Of a stretch of 64,000 nt of DNA, positions 31,341-42,059 are shown one piece after another (the stretch's first letter is position 1; every line of letters begins with the position of its first letter). Origin of the DNA: Bacillus sp. J37 (GTDB lineage: Bacteria > Bacillota > Bacilli > Bacillales > Bacillaceae); assembly GCF_000518865.1 (NCBI RefSeq), contig NZ_JAEK01000014.1, forward strand, positions 49,323-113,322. Direction: 5' to 3'. The notes under the pieces were generated by a model. The model did not search any database, had not been told where the DNA came from, and worked only from the letters and a program-made list of their open reading frames with translations. Both the position numbers and the translations under genes were made by a program.

Positions 31341-32507
31341 TTACTCACTAAAAGCCCGATCACCTAAAATTTTATACGTGATATCATCGGAAGGCGGATT
31401 ATGCAATCCTGCCCTCACATCACGATAATACCTTTGAAGAGGATTTGAAGAATACAAACTTTGACCGCCAACAATTCTCATAGCTAAATCAACTACTTCT
31501 ACTGCTGTGTTCGTAACAATTGTCTTTGTAATGGCTAAGTCGTAAGCCAGCTTTCCTCTCACCTGTTGAGGTGTTTCATCCCATTTATCAGCTGTGGTAT
31601 ATAATAATGTTCTTGCAGTCGTTAACTTAATATCAATTTCCGCGATCTTCCGCCTTACCTCTGGCACCTCTTTAATAGGATGAGGCAGGCTTGTCGGCTG
31701 ATAGGTTTTTGCAAAACTAACAGCTTCATTTCTCGCAGCAAGAGCTATTCCAATATAACAGGCAGGAATATGAAGCAGCCATCCTTGAGCTGACGGTCGC
31801 TCCTTCTTCTCTTTTCTTTCAACTAATGCACCCTCATGAAGGCGAACATTCGTTAATATAAGGTCATCACTTCTTGTTGCACGCATTCCGACAGTATCCC
31901 ACGTTTCTTCAATTACAACTCCCGGTGTTTCTCTAGGGATGAGAAAATCCCCGATTTCACCTGTTTCTTCAATTGTTGCGGGAACAATAAAATAATTAAG
32001 AGCCGGAGCCAATGATGTAAAGATTTTTTTTCCGTTAATAATCCAAGTATCTTTTTCTCTAAAAGCGGTCGTCTCCGGTTTTCCCCCTCTCGCCGGACTT
32101 CCTGAGTTAGGTTCTGTTGCAGCACTATTAATTAATGTTTTATTTAAAATGACATCCTGACAAATTTGTTTATAAATCTCTTCATCCCATTTTTTTGTTA
32201 CATGCAAATGCATCATGATCCCTAAATGCCACCCTAATGACAAGGCAGTAGCACCATCACCCTGTGCAATTTTTTCTTGAACTAATAAAAATTCATATAA
32301 GCTTACTCCATGTCCTCCAAATTCTTTAGGAATAGTAAGATGAAGGTATCCTTCTGTCTTTAAAGCATCAAAATTTTCAAACGGAAATGTTCCGTTCCTG
32401 TCATTATAGTCTGCTCGTTTAGCGAATTCCTTTGATAACTTTTCTGTTTTCATTAGCCATTTTCTTTGATCCGATGTTTTAATAAATTGTTCATCCAAAT
32501 AATTCAC
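31341..32507 (-). CDS. Acyl-CoA dehydrogenase family protein
   Basis: 388 residues. The ACAD fold is visible: an N-terminal helical domain with PKEFGGHG, a middle beta domain with INSAATEPNSGSPARGG (normally the FAD/acyl contact) and IINGKKIFTSLAP, and a C-terminal helical domain with MRIVGGQSLYSSNPLQRYYRDVRA. It is similar in plan to B. subtilis YdbM and to dibenzothiophene-desulfurisation-type ACADs. A catalytic Glu at the usual place is not obvious, so the substrate may not be a plain acyl-CoA. The start is GTG with GAGGTG upstream. It is monocistronic. Confidence 0.88.
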   Translation of the reverse strand: MNYLDEQFIKTSDQRKWLMKTEKLSKEFAKRADYNDRNGTFPFENFDALKTEGYLHLTIPKEFGGHGVSLYEFLLVQEKIAQGDGATALSLGWHLGIMMHLHVTKKWDEEIYKQICQDVILNKTLINSAATEPNSGSPARGGKPETTAFREKDTWIINGKKIFTSLAPALNYFIVPATIEETGEIGDFLIPRETPGVVIEETWDTVGMRATRSDDLILTNVRLHEGALVERKEKKERPSAQGWLLHIPACYIGIALAARNEAVSFAKTYQPTSLPHPIKEVPEVRRKIAEIDIKLTTARTLLYTTADKWDETPQQVRGKLAYDLAITKTIVTNTAVEVVDLAMRIVGGQSLYSSNPLQRYYRDVRAGLHNPPSDDITYKILGDRAFSE

Positions 32508-32673
32508 GTCATCACCTCATTACTTCTTATTGTATTCATTTTCCATTCTAACTGAAAGTAATTTAACTTATGAAAGGGCTTAAACATTTCATCTATTGGT
32601 TTGTTTTGTTACAATAATAATGAAATAAGTTTAGCAGTTTATACATATTTCCTGATAAGAAGGAGTGTTTAAT

Positions 32674-33906
32674 TTGTCAAATTTTCAAAAAAGCCTGGAA
32701 AAATATGCGGACCTAGCTGTTCGTGTAGGAGTTAATCTTCAACCAAACCAAAATTTAACAATAAACGCATCAATAGAAGTAGTCGATTTTGTTCGCCTTG
32801 TTGTAAAAAAAGCATATGAAGCAGGTGCTCGAAATGTTTATGTTGAGTGGAGTGATGATGTGATCACTCGAACTCGTTTTGAACTTGCTTCTGAAGAGTC
32901 TTTAAGTGATTATCCTGAATGGAAAGCAAGAGGTCTTGAGACTTTAGCTGAAAATGATGGTGCATTTATGTCCATTATCTCTTCTGATCCTGATCTTTTA
33001 AGCGGTATAGACCCAAAGAGAATCGCTGTATCAACCAAAGCTGCCGGAATGGCTCTATCAAAGTATCGAAATTATTTACAAGCAGATAAAGCTAGCTGGT
33101 CTGTTATTGCAGCTTCTTCAAAGAAATGGGCAGAAAAAGTCTTCCCAAACGAGCATGAAGACAAACAAGTTGAAAAGCTCTGGGAAGCTATATTTAAGAC
33201 AACACGTGTGGATCAGGAAGATCCTGTCACAGCTTGGAATCAGCATAATGACAACTTACATACAAAAGTGGATTACTTAAATAACAAAAAGTATAAAAAG
33301 CTTCACTATAAAGCAACGGGAACAGATTTGACAATCGAACTTCATGAAACTCATACATGGGTTGGCGCTGGAAGTGAAAATGAAAAGGGAAATTTCTTTA
33401 TGGCAAACATGCCTACAGAAGAAGTCTTTACGGTACCACTACGAAATGGTGTAAATGGGATTGTGAGAAGCACAAAACCTCTAAGCTATAGCGGAAATTT
33501 AATTGATAATTTTTCACTAACCTTTGAAAATGGAAGAATTGTTTCTGTACAAGCAGAAAAAGGTGAAGAAGTATTAAAACAACTTGTTGAAACAGACGAA
33601 GGTTCACACTATTTAGGAGAAATAGCATTAGTTGCACATGATTCACCTATTTCTCAATCCGGTATCCTTTTTTATAACACACTTTTTGATGAAAATGCAT
33701 CAAATCACTTAGCAATCGGAAACGGTTATGCATTTTGTGTAGAAGGCGGAAAGAAAATGTCTCGCGAAGAATTAGAAAAAGTAGGTGTAAATTCCAGCAT
33801 AACACATGTCGACTTTATGATCGGTTCAGCTGACATGAATATTGATGGTATTAGAGACGATGGAACATCTGAAGCGATCTTCCGAAATGGAACATGGGCT
33901 TTTTAG
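32674..33906 (+). CDS. ampS: Aminopeptidase AmpS (peptidase family M29)
   Basis: 410 residues from the TTG at 32674, which has AAGGAG 7 nt upstream. An in-frame GTG at 32665 overlaps that site. Blocks of family M29 are seen: NASIEVVDFVRLVVKKAYEAG, then the metal-binding E..., GEIALVAHDSPIS, LFDENASNHLAIGNGY and a C-terminal HVDFMIGSADMNIDGI. It releases N-terminal residues in the cytosol with Co2+ or Zn2+. The pairing with ykpA matches the B. subtilis ampS-ykpA neighbourhood. Confidence 0.95.
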   Translation: MSNFQKSLEKYADLAVRVGVNLQPNQNLTINASIEVVDFVRLVVKKAYEAGARNVYVEWSDDVITRTRFELASEESLSDYPEWKARGLETLAENDGAFMSIISSDPDLLSGIDPKRIAVSTKAAGMALSKYRNYLQADKASWSVIAASSKKWAEKVFPNEHEDKQVEKLWEAIFKTTRVDQEDPVTAWNQHNDNLHTKVDYLNNKKYKKLHYKATGTDLTIELHETHTWVGAGSENEKGNFFMANMPTEEVFTVPLRNGVNGIVRSTKPLSYSGNLIDNFSLTFENGRIVSVQAEKGEEVLKQLVETDEGSHYLGEIALVAHDSPISQSGILFYNTLFDENASNHLAIGNGYAFCVEGGKKMSREELEKVGVNSSITHVDFMIGSADMNIDGIRDDGTSEAIFRNGTWAF

Positions 33907-33915
33907 TTATCTAAT

Positions 33916-33942
33916 TGGGCTGACTGTTGTCAGCCCTTTTCA
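33916..33942 (+). terminator. ampS terminator
   Basis: GGGCTGAC and GTCAGCCC around TGTT are followed by TTTT. Confidence 0.85.
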
Positions 33943-33995
33943 TAAGAAAAACATGACAATCTTTTATTTATATAGATAAGATAAGGAGTTTTTTC

Positions 33996-34910
33996 ATGAA
34001 GCAAGTTGAAGTATATATTTTATCTGGATTTTTAGGGGCTGGAAAAACCACACTTCTTCAAAATATCCTTTCAGAGGAACAACAGAATCATCGTAAAATA
34101 GCCGTCATAATGAATGAACTTGGTGAAGTCTCAATCGATTCAAATATGATTCCTGAAGAGACTCCTCTAAAGGAACTGCTAAATGGCTGTGTTTGCTGCA
34201 CAATCCAAGGACAGCTTGAAGTACAGTTAGAAAACATGCTTCGAGAATATGACCTCGATGCTATATACATTGAAACAACTGGTGTTGCACACCCAATCGA
34301 AGTCTTGGATGCCTGCTTGTCCCCACTTTTCGCAGAAAAACTTGAAGTAAAAGCCATATTAACCATAGTGGATGCAAATAGGTGGCAAAATCGAACCGCT
34401 CTAAGCATTCAATTACGTAAATTACTGAGCGAACAAGTTGAACATGCAGATGTTGTTCTTCTTAACAAAGTAGATTCTTTATCTGAAAACGAAAAAGCAA
34501 AGGTCATCTCTGAAATACAATCAATAAATCAAACAGGAAAACTGTTTATGACTGAATTTGCCAGAATTCCTCTATCATCCATTCAGATAAATAAAATGAA
34601 CAAGAAGCAACAACATGAACAAGCACATGTTCACAATCATCTTCACTTAAGAAGCTATGTACATACTTTTGCTAATCCGATCAATTTAGATAAATTTGAA
34701 GATTTTTTGAGAGAGATGCCTGATACAATCTTCCGCATAAAAGGCTATATTCGTTTTAGTCATTCAAACGAATCATTTCTTTTTCAATATTCCTACGGTA
34801 TGCCTTTATATATGAAGGAGCCAGTGAATAGAAAACAAACTCTTGTATTTATTGGTGAAAACTTAGATCATTCCACATTACAAAAGCAGCTAGATACTCT
34901 AGTGATATGA
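33996..34910 (+). CDS. CobW/COG0523 family G3E GTPase (metallochaperone)
   Basis: 304 residues. Walker A is SGFLGAGKTTLLQNI (about 10). The COG0523 metal motif CxCC is NGCVCCTIQGQ (about 64-74). The guanine specificity element is LLNKVD. A short His-rich loop (AHVHNHLHL, about 210) and the CobW C-terminal domain follow. Family members deliver zinc or other metals to client enzymes, and in B. subtilis YciC is the Zur-controlled example. No Zur-like operator was recognised before this gene. AAGGAG is close to the ATG. It is inserted between ampS and ykpA relative to B. subtilis. Confidence 0.9.
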   Translation: MKQVEVYILSGFLGAGKTTLLQNILSEEQQNHRKIAVIMNELGEVSIDSNMIPEETPLKELLNGCVCCTIQGQLEVQLENMLREYDLDAIYIETTGVAHPIEVLDACLSPLFAEKLEVKAILTIVDANRWQNRTALSIQLRKLLSEQVEHADVVLLNKVDSLSENEKAKVISEIQSINQTGKLFMTEFARIPLSSIQINKMNKKQQHEQAHVHNHLHLRSYVHTFANPINLDKFEDFLREMPDTIFRIKGYIRFSHSNESFLFQYSYGMPLYMKEPVNRKQTLVFIGENLDHSTLQKQLDTLVI

Positions 34911-34918
34911 GCTTAAAA

Positions 34919-34960
34919 CAAATAAGCCAAGCGTCTATGTTTAGATGCTTGGCTTATTAA
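34919..34960. terminator. Shared terminator, CobW gene / ykpA
   Basis: AATAAGCCAAGC and GCTTGGCTTATT form a perfect 12-bp stem. It lies between convergent genes. Confidence 0.88.
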
Positions 34961-34969
34961 AACATTTTA

Positions 34970-36923
<1,954 letters not shown>

Positions 36924-37124
36924 ATGCAACAAGGTACAGTAAAATGGTTTAACGCAGAAAAAGGTTTCGGTTTCATCGAAGTTGAAGGTGGAGACGACGT
37001 ATTCGTACATTTCTCAGCTATCCAAGGCGAAGGATTTAAATCTTTAGACGAAGGTCAAAAAGTTTCTTTTGACACAGAGCAAGGTCAACGCGGTCTTCAA
37101 GCAGTTAACGTTACAAAATTATAA
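36924..37124 (+). CDS. csp: Cold-shock protein (CspA/B family)
   Basis: 66 residues, standard length. RNP1 is KGFGFIEV and RNP2 is VFVHF, both complete. The small beta barrel binds single-stranded RNA or DNA and keeps mRNA unfolded at low temperature. AGGAGG lies 8 nt before the ATG. The gene is alone, with its own leader and terminator. Which B. subtilis Csp (CspB, C or D) it equals cannot be decided from this window. Confidence 0.95.
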   Translation: MQQGTVKWFNAEKGFGFIEVEGGDDVFVHFSAIQGEGFKSLDEGQKVSFDTEQGQRGLQAVNVTKL

Positions 37125-37145
37125 TTAACTGATTGATTTAAGACA

Positions 37146-37177
37146 AGAAGGTCTCTAATTTAGAGACCTTCTTTTTT
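37146..37177 (+). terminator. csp terminator
   Basis: AGAAGGTCTCTAA and TTTAGAGACCTTCT form a stem with eight T after it. Confidence 0.92.
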
Positions 37178-37244
37178 TTATAAATAAACCGCCAAGTGTA
37201 TTATCCATATAATTATTCATATAGTCGATTAATCTGCGTAATTC

Positions 37245-37280
37245 TAAAAAATAAAAAAGCCACTCAAAAATGAGTGGTCG
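37245..37280 (-). terminator. Orphan minus-strand terminator
   Basis: CCACTCA and TGAGTGG with an AAAA loop lie next to an A-rich run that reads CTTTTTTATTTTTT on the minus strand. No minus-strand gene ends here, so it may end a small RNA or an antisense transcript. Confidence 0.5.
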
Positions 37281-37356
37281 AAGTCTTGCTACAAGTATTA
37301 AATGGTGCCTCAAGCATACCACATAATTAAAAATAAACCTAATTCTTATCCTTCCT

Positions 37357-37385
37357 TTTACTCTATTCCTCTTTTTAAGTATATT
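37357..37385 (+). promoter_or_regulatory. Promoter of the 37437 gene
   Basis: TTTACT, 17 nt and TATATT, with a predicted start near 37392. The -35 box is only a moderate match. Confidence 0.5.
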
Positions 37386-37397
37386 TCATCTTAAATT

Positions 37398-37411
37398 TGT
37401 AAACGATTTCA
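37398..37411 (+). promoter_or_regulatory. cre site (CcpA) before the 37437 gene
   Basis: TGTAAACGATTTCA fits the cre consensus TGWAANCGNTNWCA at all 14 positions. It covers about +7 to +20 of the predicted transcript, a typical place for CcpA repression. Confidence 0.7.
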
Positions 37412-37436
37412 GGGTACAGAATGGAGGTTTACATAA

Positions 37437-37859
37437 ATGTTTTCAACTCGTGGGGATGCACATAAATTATACTTGAAATTTAAAAGGATATCAGATAACG
37501 GCGAACCATTACATGAATTAAATGAATTAAGAGAAATATCTGCAATGAAAACATTTTATAAAAAAATTGATACCGCAACTTTGGAGAAAATCTATTATCG
37601 AATGTTAAAAGAAAAAAACGGAATGGGAATGATACCTGTTTTTGTTTCGGCAGGACCATGGCTGCTGTTTCTATTCTCCAAACAACTTCAAGAATTTTTA
37701 TTTAAAAACGGGAGTATGCCGTTTTTTATATTTATTACAGTCTATCTGTCCATCTTAATCATTAGTGTTATCTTACACTTTAGGGAAAAGGCTTGGGCAA
37801 CCATTCATTTGACCTTAATCAAGCATATTCTGGAAGGTCGGAATAACAGCTTTATTTAA
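37437..37859 (+). CDS. Hypothetical membrane protein under a cre site
   Basis: 140 residues. A charged N-terminal half (about 1-60; YLKFKRISDNG, MKTFYKKIDTATLEKIYYRM) is followed by two transmembrane helices (about 66-84 and 95-115) and a short basic end. I do not recognise the family. The ATG follows GGAGG by 10 nt. The perfect cre site 26 nt upstream implies repression in glucose. It is convergent with the CPBP gene. Confidence 0.65.
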   Translation: MFSTRGDAHKLYLKFKRISDNGEPLHELNELREISAMKTFYKKIDTATLEKIYYRMLKEKNGMGMIPVFVSAGPWLLFLFSKQLQEFLFKNGSMPFFIFITVYLSILIISVILHFREKAWATIHLTLIKHILEGRNNSFI

Positions 37860-37890
37860 AAAAGCATGCATAGTTTGCACGCTTTTTTAG
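37857..37890. terminator. Bidirectional terminator, 37437 gene / CPBP gene
   Basis: AAAAAGCATGC and GCACGCTTTTT (one wobble) with a short loop, flanked by A and T runs. Confidence 0.75.
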
Positions 37891-38774
37891 AATCCAGCTT
37901 TTTTATTTTTTCTAAAAACAATAATGGAAAATATAATCCCGGTCACGACTGTTGTTAAAGTGGATATCATGGCATTTACATTTGTCGTGACAAACAAGGA
38001 AGGAATATCACCGTATACAGTGTCCTCCATTGTTAAAAATAGACAAAGAAACATATTATTTGCTGCATGAGCACCAATTGAAAATTCGGAACTATTTGTT
38101 TTGATAGAAATATAGGTCCATATAAAGCCCATAGAGAGGTAATCTAACGCAACCCAAAATGCTCCATATTCCATCTCCGGATTAAAGAAATGAAGACTTC
38201 CAAAGATTCCACCAACTATAATAGTTAATAGAATTGGATTTTGTGTAAATTTCCCTCCCCACTGCAGTAAAAAGCCCCTAAACAATAATTCCTCGGAAGT
38301 TGTTTGAATAGGTACAAGGAAAATAACAGCTACTAATAACCATAGAAACCTCGACATATCAAACTCATTCAAGTGATAATCACTAGGGAAAATGATAAAA
38401 TCAATAAAAGAAAAAACACCCAGAATCACTAGGAAAACCAGAAAACCATACCCAATTTTCCCCCAATTAAGTTTATCGGCTGGGGTAATGATCGAAATAA
38501 ATCTTCTTTTTAATATAAATTTAACAGCAATAAATAATCCAACAACCAATAAGATACTCTGAAGATGCAACAAATAAAGATCTACAAGCGGATCTGTTAC
38601 TAAACCTGTTTCGATATCAAGAAGGCCAGGGTTTATGACTTCACCAACGATTAAAGCAACTATGTATGCAAGAGTACCTAAAATAACCATAAAAGCTAAT
38701 ATAACAAGAAGTGAACTAATATAGCGTTTATGAGTATTTTTTCCTTCTTCAATCTTTATAAAATTTTGACTCAT
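37887..38774 (-). CDS. CPBP family intramembrane metalloprotease
   Basis: 295 residues from the ATG at 38774, with AAGGAG 8 nt upstream. Eight or so hydrophobic segments are predicted. The CPBP (Abi) motifs are EELLFRGFLLQ (about 165), FGSLHFFNP (about 194) and a His in the last motif (GAHAANNMFL, about 238). The eukaryotic relative Rce1 cleaves prenylated proteins. Bacterial members mature or degrade membrane peptides and can confer bacteriocin self-immunity. No bacteriocin gene is adjacent, so the substrate is open. Confidence 0.88.
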   Translation of the reverse strand: MSQNFIKIEEGKNTHKRYISSLLVILAFMVILGTLAYIVALIVGEVINPGLLDIETGLVTDPLVDLYLLHLQSILLVVGLFIAVKFILKRRFISIITPADKLNWGKIGYGFLVFLVILGVFSFIDFIIFPSDYHLNEFDMSRFLWLLVAVIFLVPIQTTSEELLFRGFLLQWGGKFTQNPILLTIIVGGIFGSLHFFNPEMEYGAFWVALDYLSMGFIWTYISIKTNSSEFSIGAHAANNMFLCLFLTMEDTVYGDIPSLFVTTNVNAMISTLTTVVTGIIFSIIVFRKNKKAGF

Positions 38775-38899
38775 CATCAATCTCCTTTTATGAATGTTTT
38801 ATCTTACTAATTTTAACTTAGTTTTACATAAATTAACATCATAAAAGATTTTAGTACAATATAGATCTAGTTTATTAGTAATTGCCGAGATCTTTGAAG

Positions 38900-39844
38900 C
38901 TATTCAATAAAATTGTTAATTCTATGAATAGCTCCGTTTACTTTTTTCATTAAACATTCAAATGATTTAACGATGCTCCATGTATGTTCATTTACTTTAC
39001 CAAAGTCCTCGATATCCCAATATAAACTTAGGATAGAATGGCAAAAGCCCCATAAAATAATTCGATCTTTTTTTAAAAGTAATTGGTCAACTAGTATGTC
39101 AATCCGCCTTTCCAAAACCTCTAAATAATTCTCCGAAGGTACTTTATTCAAGAGAAATTGAATAACATCATATTCTCTTTCTCCAATTAGACCTTTTGGA
39201 TCGATAGCAATCCATTTATATTGATTTGAGAATAAAACATTATGATGATGAAGGTCACCATGTAGCAAAAATAACTTTTCAATTGAACTTGTAAGTTCTG
39301 AGAAAATTAGTTCTGCTTCAATCAACATATCAGCAGTAATTGGTCCAATTCCATCCTGATGATGAATACGAATCTTTTTAAACTCTTCTTCTCTTTGAAA
39401 AATAGTTGGTATTGAACTTTTTAGAGGAGCTTCAGTCCACAAATTTTTCATAACATTTGCCATAATGAATGTGGCATCATCGTCATTGTTAACCGTATAT
39501 AGCTTTTCTCCTGGCGAAATGTGTTCCAGTACCATTATCCCTTTTTCAACCTCTACATCTAGTAATCTAACTATCGCGCTACTCTGTAAATATGTTAACG
39601 CCTCAACTTCTTGTAAAAATTCTTTTTCATGGGGCACAACAAATTTTACAACAATAAAACTTCCATCTTTTTTTACAGCAGGAGCAACAAAATTATAAGA
39701 TAATTCATATGGTTGGAGAATGTCACAATCCCATTTTAATTCACAGTAACTCTTTAAGTTATCAAAATGTTCTAGCCATTTATCTCCTTTTTGCTTATGA
39801 ATTGACTTTATAGTCCTGATAAAGTGATCTGGTAAATAACTCAT
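38900..39844 (-). CDS. Small-molecule kinase, APH(6)/hydroxyurea phosphotransferase family
   Basis: 314 residues from the ATG at 39844, chosen because a run of five G lies 5 nt upstream. Protein-kinase-like fold: catalytic loop LLHGDLHHHNVLF (about 205), metal-binding IDPKGLIGEREYD (about 226), and FIVVKFVVPHEKEF for the nucleotide Lys. This is the pattern of streptomycin 6-kinases and hydroxyurea phosphotransferases. Chromosomal members in Bacilli are often of unknown substrate. Resistance should not be assumed. It is a single gene divergent from a small membrane protein. Confidence 0.85.
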   Translation of the reverse strand: MSYLPDHFIRTIKSIHKQKGDKWLEHFDNLKSYCELKWDCDILQPYELSYNFVAPAVKKDGSFIVVKFVVPHEKEFLQEVEALTYLQSSAIVRLLDVEVEKGIMVLEHISPGEKLYTVNNDDDATFIMANVMKNLWTEAPLKSSIPTIFQREEEFKKIRIHHQDGIGPITADMLIEAELIFSELTSSIEKLFLLHGDLHHHNVLFSNQYKWIAIDPKGLIGEREYDVIQFLLNKVPSENYLEVLERRIDILVDQLLLKKDRIILWGFCHSILSLYWDIEDFGKVNEHTWSIVKSFECLMKKVNGAIHRINNFIE

Positions 39845-40003
39845 CGCTTCCCCCATAACTTTTAATTAACTATATATTCTATATCCGCCTCTACATTCCT
39901 TCACGCCTTAAATTGAACATTATCCTCAAAAGATATGATTTACTTAATCAAAGAAATAAACTATGGTAAAATAGATTATCTTAATCATATGAGGAGCCAC
40001 AAC

Positions 40004-40264
40004 ATGAAATTACATACACTTATTGAATATTGTTTACTTATTCTTTTTTCCGGGATTTATTTTGCATTTCTTGGCTTTCAATCAAATGGAATTGCCTTTA
40101 TTATTGGTATAATCTTTATTTACATAATTATCACATTGTTATTGAAACGGATTCTCCCACATTACCATATCGAAAATAAAAAACTTTCAATATTAGTAAG
40201 TGTTGCTTTAATAAGTGGAAGCGTATTTATTACAATGCTAATTTTAACGATTTTAGCAACTTGA
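40004..40264 (+). CDS. Hypothetical three-helix membrane protein
   Basis: 86 residues from the ATG at 40004, which follows GAGGAG by 8 nt. A longer reading to 39935 has no RBS. Three hydrophobic stretches cover most of the sequence, with a polar loop KRILPHYHIENKKLS between the second and third. It is convergent with the DUF4349 gene, with only a 7-bp gap. I cannot assign a family. Confidence 0.6.
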   Translation: MKLHTLIEYCLLILFSGIYFAFLGFQSNGIAFIIGIIFIYIIITLLLKRILPHYHIENKKLSILVSVALISGSVFITMLILTILAT

Positions 40265-40271
40265 TGATAAA

Positions 40272-41207
40272 CTATTTCCCTGTATTTTCAGGTGGTTCTT
40301 CTTGCTGTCTTCGCTTTCTTTTTAAAGTGAACCAAACGACAATGAGAATGCCACCTAACACAATGAAGACGGGTATACTACCTCCAATAAATACAATAAC
40401 TGTAGATATGGCTCTAATGACGAAATTTAGAGTTTCCATGAATTGCTTTTTCGTTTCATTCCAGGTATTTAAGTCATTATTTTCAAGAGTTGGAACATTG
40501 ACCTTACTCTCTTGTATATGAATTGTTATGGTTGCTAAACTTACCTGATTATCTAAATAATTCTTTCTACCTTTTATTTGTTCTATTTCTTCCTGAACAG
40601 CAGCTAAATCATTTGATATTTTTAATAGATCCTCTGTCTTTTCTGCCTTCTCCATAAATTCAAGTAAACGCTTTTCAACTACTTGTTTTGATTTAAGTCT
40701 TGATTCCAAATCTACATATTCTTCTGTCACATCTTGACCATTTATTGATTCATCAATTACTTTTGTACTTTCGCTTTCAACTGTCTTTAAAAATGATTGA
40801 AATTTTTCTTGAGGAATTCTTACCGTAATAGTCCCTTCCATTAATTCATCTTCTACTGAATAAGAATTTGTATTTACGATATAACCGTTATTTGTTTGTA
40901 GTTCCTGTTGGATAGAGGATATAGCTTGAGTATAGCTGTTAACTTGAATGGAAAGGTTTGCTGTATAAATGACCATTCGATCACTCATATTTGTTACCTG
41001 AGATTTAGTATCCGATTCCTTTTGTTCAGCAGGATCTGACGTTAACTCTGCCTTGTTTTCTGTTTCAACTGTCTTTTCTTCAACAGCATCACCTTCAAAT
41101 GCATAATTAGCTTGATCTGCTTGGCTTTCTTCACTAGAAGCATTGCTGCATCCGCCAATAACAATTGCTAGTAAAAATGAACATATGATAACCATCCAAC
41201 TTTTCAT
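40272..41207 (-). CDS. DUF4349 lipoprotein
   Basis: 311 residues. A lipoprotein signal ends IVIGGC (Cys near 20). An acidic low-complexity region (about 22-75) precedes the DUF4349 domain, with RMVIYTANLSIQVNSYTQA, ITVRIPQEKFQSFL and a coiled-coil part (about 180-225). A C-terminal transmembrane helix (about 270-292) ends in a basic tail RKRRQQEEP. It therefore lies at the cell surface with both ends near the membrane. The function of DUF4349 is unknown. It sits upstream of lepB, outside the B. subtilis gene order. Confidence 0.87.
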   Translation of the reverse strand: MKSWMVIICSFLLAIVIGGCSNASSEESQADQANYAFEGDAVEEKTVETENKAELTSDPAEQKESDTKSQVTNMSDRMVIYTANLSIQVNSYTQAISSIQQELQTNNGYIVNTNSYSVEDELMEGTITVRIPQEKFQSFLKTVESESTKVIDESINGQDVTEEYVDLESRLKSKQVVEKRLLEFMEKAEKTEDLLKISNDLAAVQEEIEQIKGRKNYLDNQVSLATITIHIQESKVNVPTLENNDLNTWNETKKQFMETLNFVIRAISTVIVFIGGSIPVFIVLGGILIVVWFTLKRKRRQQEEPPENTGK

Positions 41208-41283
41208 TACACAACACTTCCTTAATAGGTTGTAATCTCTTAGAAGTAGACGTATGGAAAGATCAAATGTTACAAAAGTGAAA

Positions 41284-41325
41284 AAAATAAAGAGCCGACA
41301 CCTATAGTATCGACTCTTTGTTTTT
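41284..41325 (-). terminator. lepB terminator
   Basis: AAAGAGTCGA pairs with TCGGCTCTTT (one G:U) and a T run follows on the minus strand. Confidence 0.8.
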
Positions 41326-41884
41326 ACTCAGTTTTTTGAAAATGATCAAATGGATAAAAAATGAATTCAGACTTACCAAGTATCCGGCTTGATTCAATAA
41401 GACCCAATCCATTTCGACTATCCATGCTATTTAAACGATTATCGCCCATCACAAAATAACTTCCTTCAGGTACCTCCACCTCTTCAAAGTCTCCTGTTAG
41501 CATCATTCCCAGCTGCTCAGCTTCTTCACGGTTTTCTGATAAATAGGGTTCCTCTATAAGTTCATCATTCACATATACTTGTCCTTCTTCTGCACGAACC
41601 TTATCACCTGGTAACCCAATTATTCGCTTTACATAACGAATATTTTCTTCTTCACCATCAATAATAACAATATCTCCCTTATTTATTTCACCGATAAATT
41701 TTAATGTTTTATTTACAAATAGACGATCACCATCATGTAATGTAGGGTCCATTGATGAACCTTCTACAAGATACGGCTCAAATAAAAAAAATCGAATAAT
41801 CATTGCGAGCCCCACAGCTAAAACGATGGCCTTAGTCCATTCCCATATTTTAGATTTTGTTGTTTCAGTTTCTGTTTGTGACAT
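41324..41884 (-). CDS. lepB: Signal peptidase I (SipT type)
   Basis: 186 residues from the ATG at 41884, with AGGAGG 7 nt upstream. One N-terminal transmembrane helix (about 18-38) precedes the catalytic domain. The serine nucleophile is in VEGSSMDPTL (about 46) and the general-base lysine in YVKRIIGLPGD (about 85). GDNRLNSMDSR is the downstream conserved box. It cleaves Sec and Tat signal peptides outside the membrane. The place between fruA and ykpA equals B. subtilis sipT. Confidence 0.96.
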   Translation of the reverse strand: MSQTETETTKSKIWEWTKAIVLAVGLAMIIRFFLFEPYLVEGSSMDPTLHDGDRLFVNKTLKFIGEINKGDIVIIDGEEENIRYVKRIIGLPGDKVRAEEGQVYVNDELIEEPYLSENREEAEQLGMMLTGDFEEVEVPEGSYFVMGDNRLNSMDSRNGLGLIESSRILGKSEFIFYPFDHFQKTE

Positions 41885-42008
41885 GAAAAGTCCTCCTAAA
41901 TTCAATCCTCTTCTTATTATACCTCTTTATATGCCCATTTGTTAAATATTTAAAAATCCTTTATCTTTTATTGAATGATACTCCTAAAAGAGTATATAAA
42001 CATTAAAA

Positions 42009-42045
42009 AAACAAGCCCTACCAGTATCCAGGGCCTGCTTCTAAT
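42009..42045 (-). terminator. ohr terminator
   Basis: AGGCCCT and AGGGCTT with flanking pairs form a short hairpin followed by TTTTTTT on the minus strand. Confidence 0.7.
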
Positions 42046-42059
42046 ATGTTTTTATTTGG

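Larger units (their letters stand above)
37178..37436. other. Gap csp to membrane gene
   Basis: No protein gene is seen. It holds the orphan minus terminator (37245-37280), a plus-strand promoter at 37357-37385 and a perfect cre site at 37398-37411. Confidence 0.55.
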
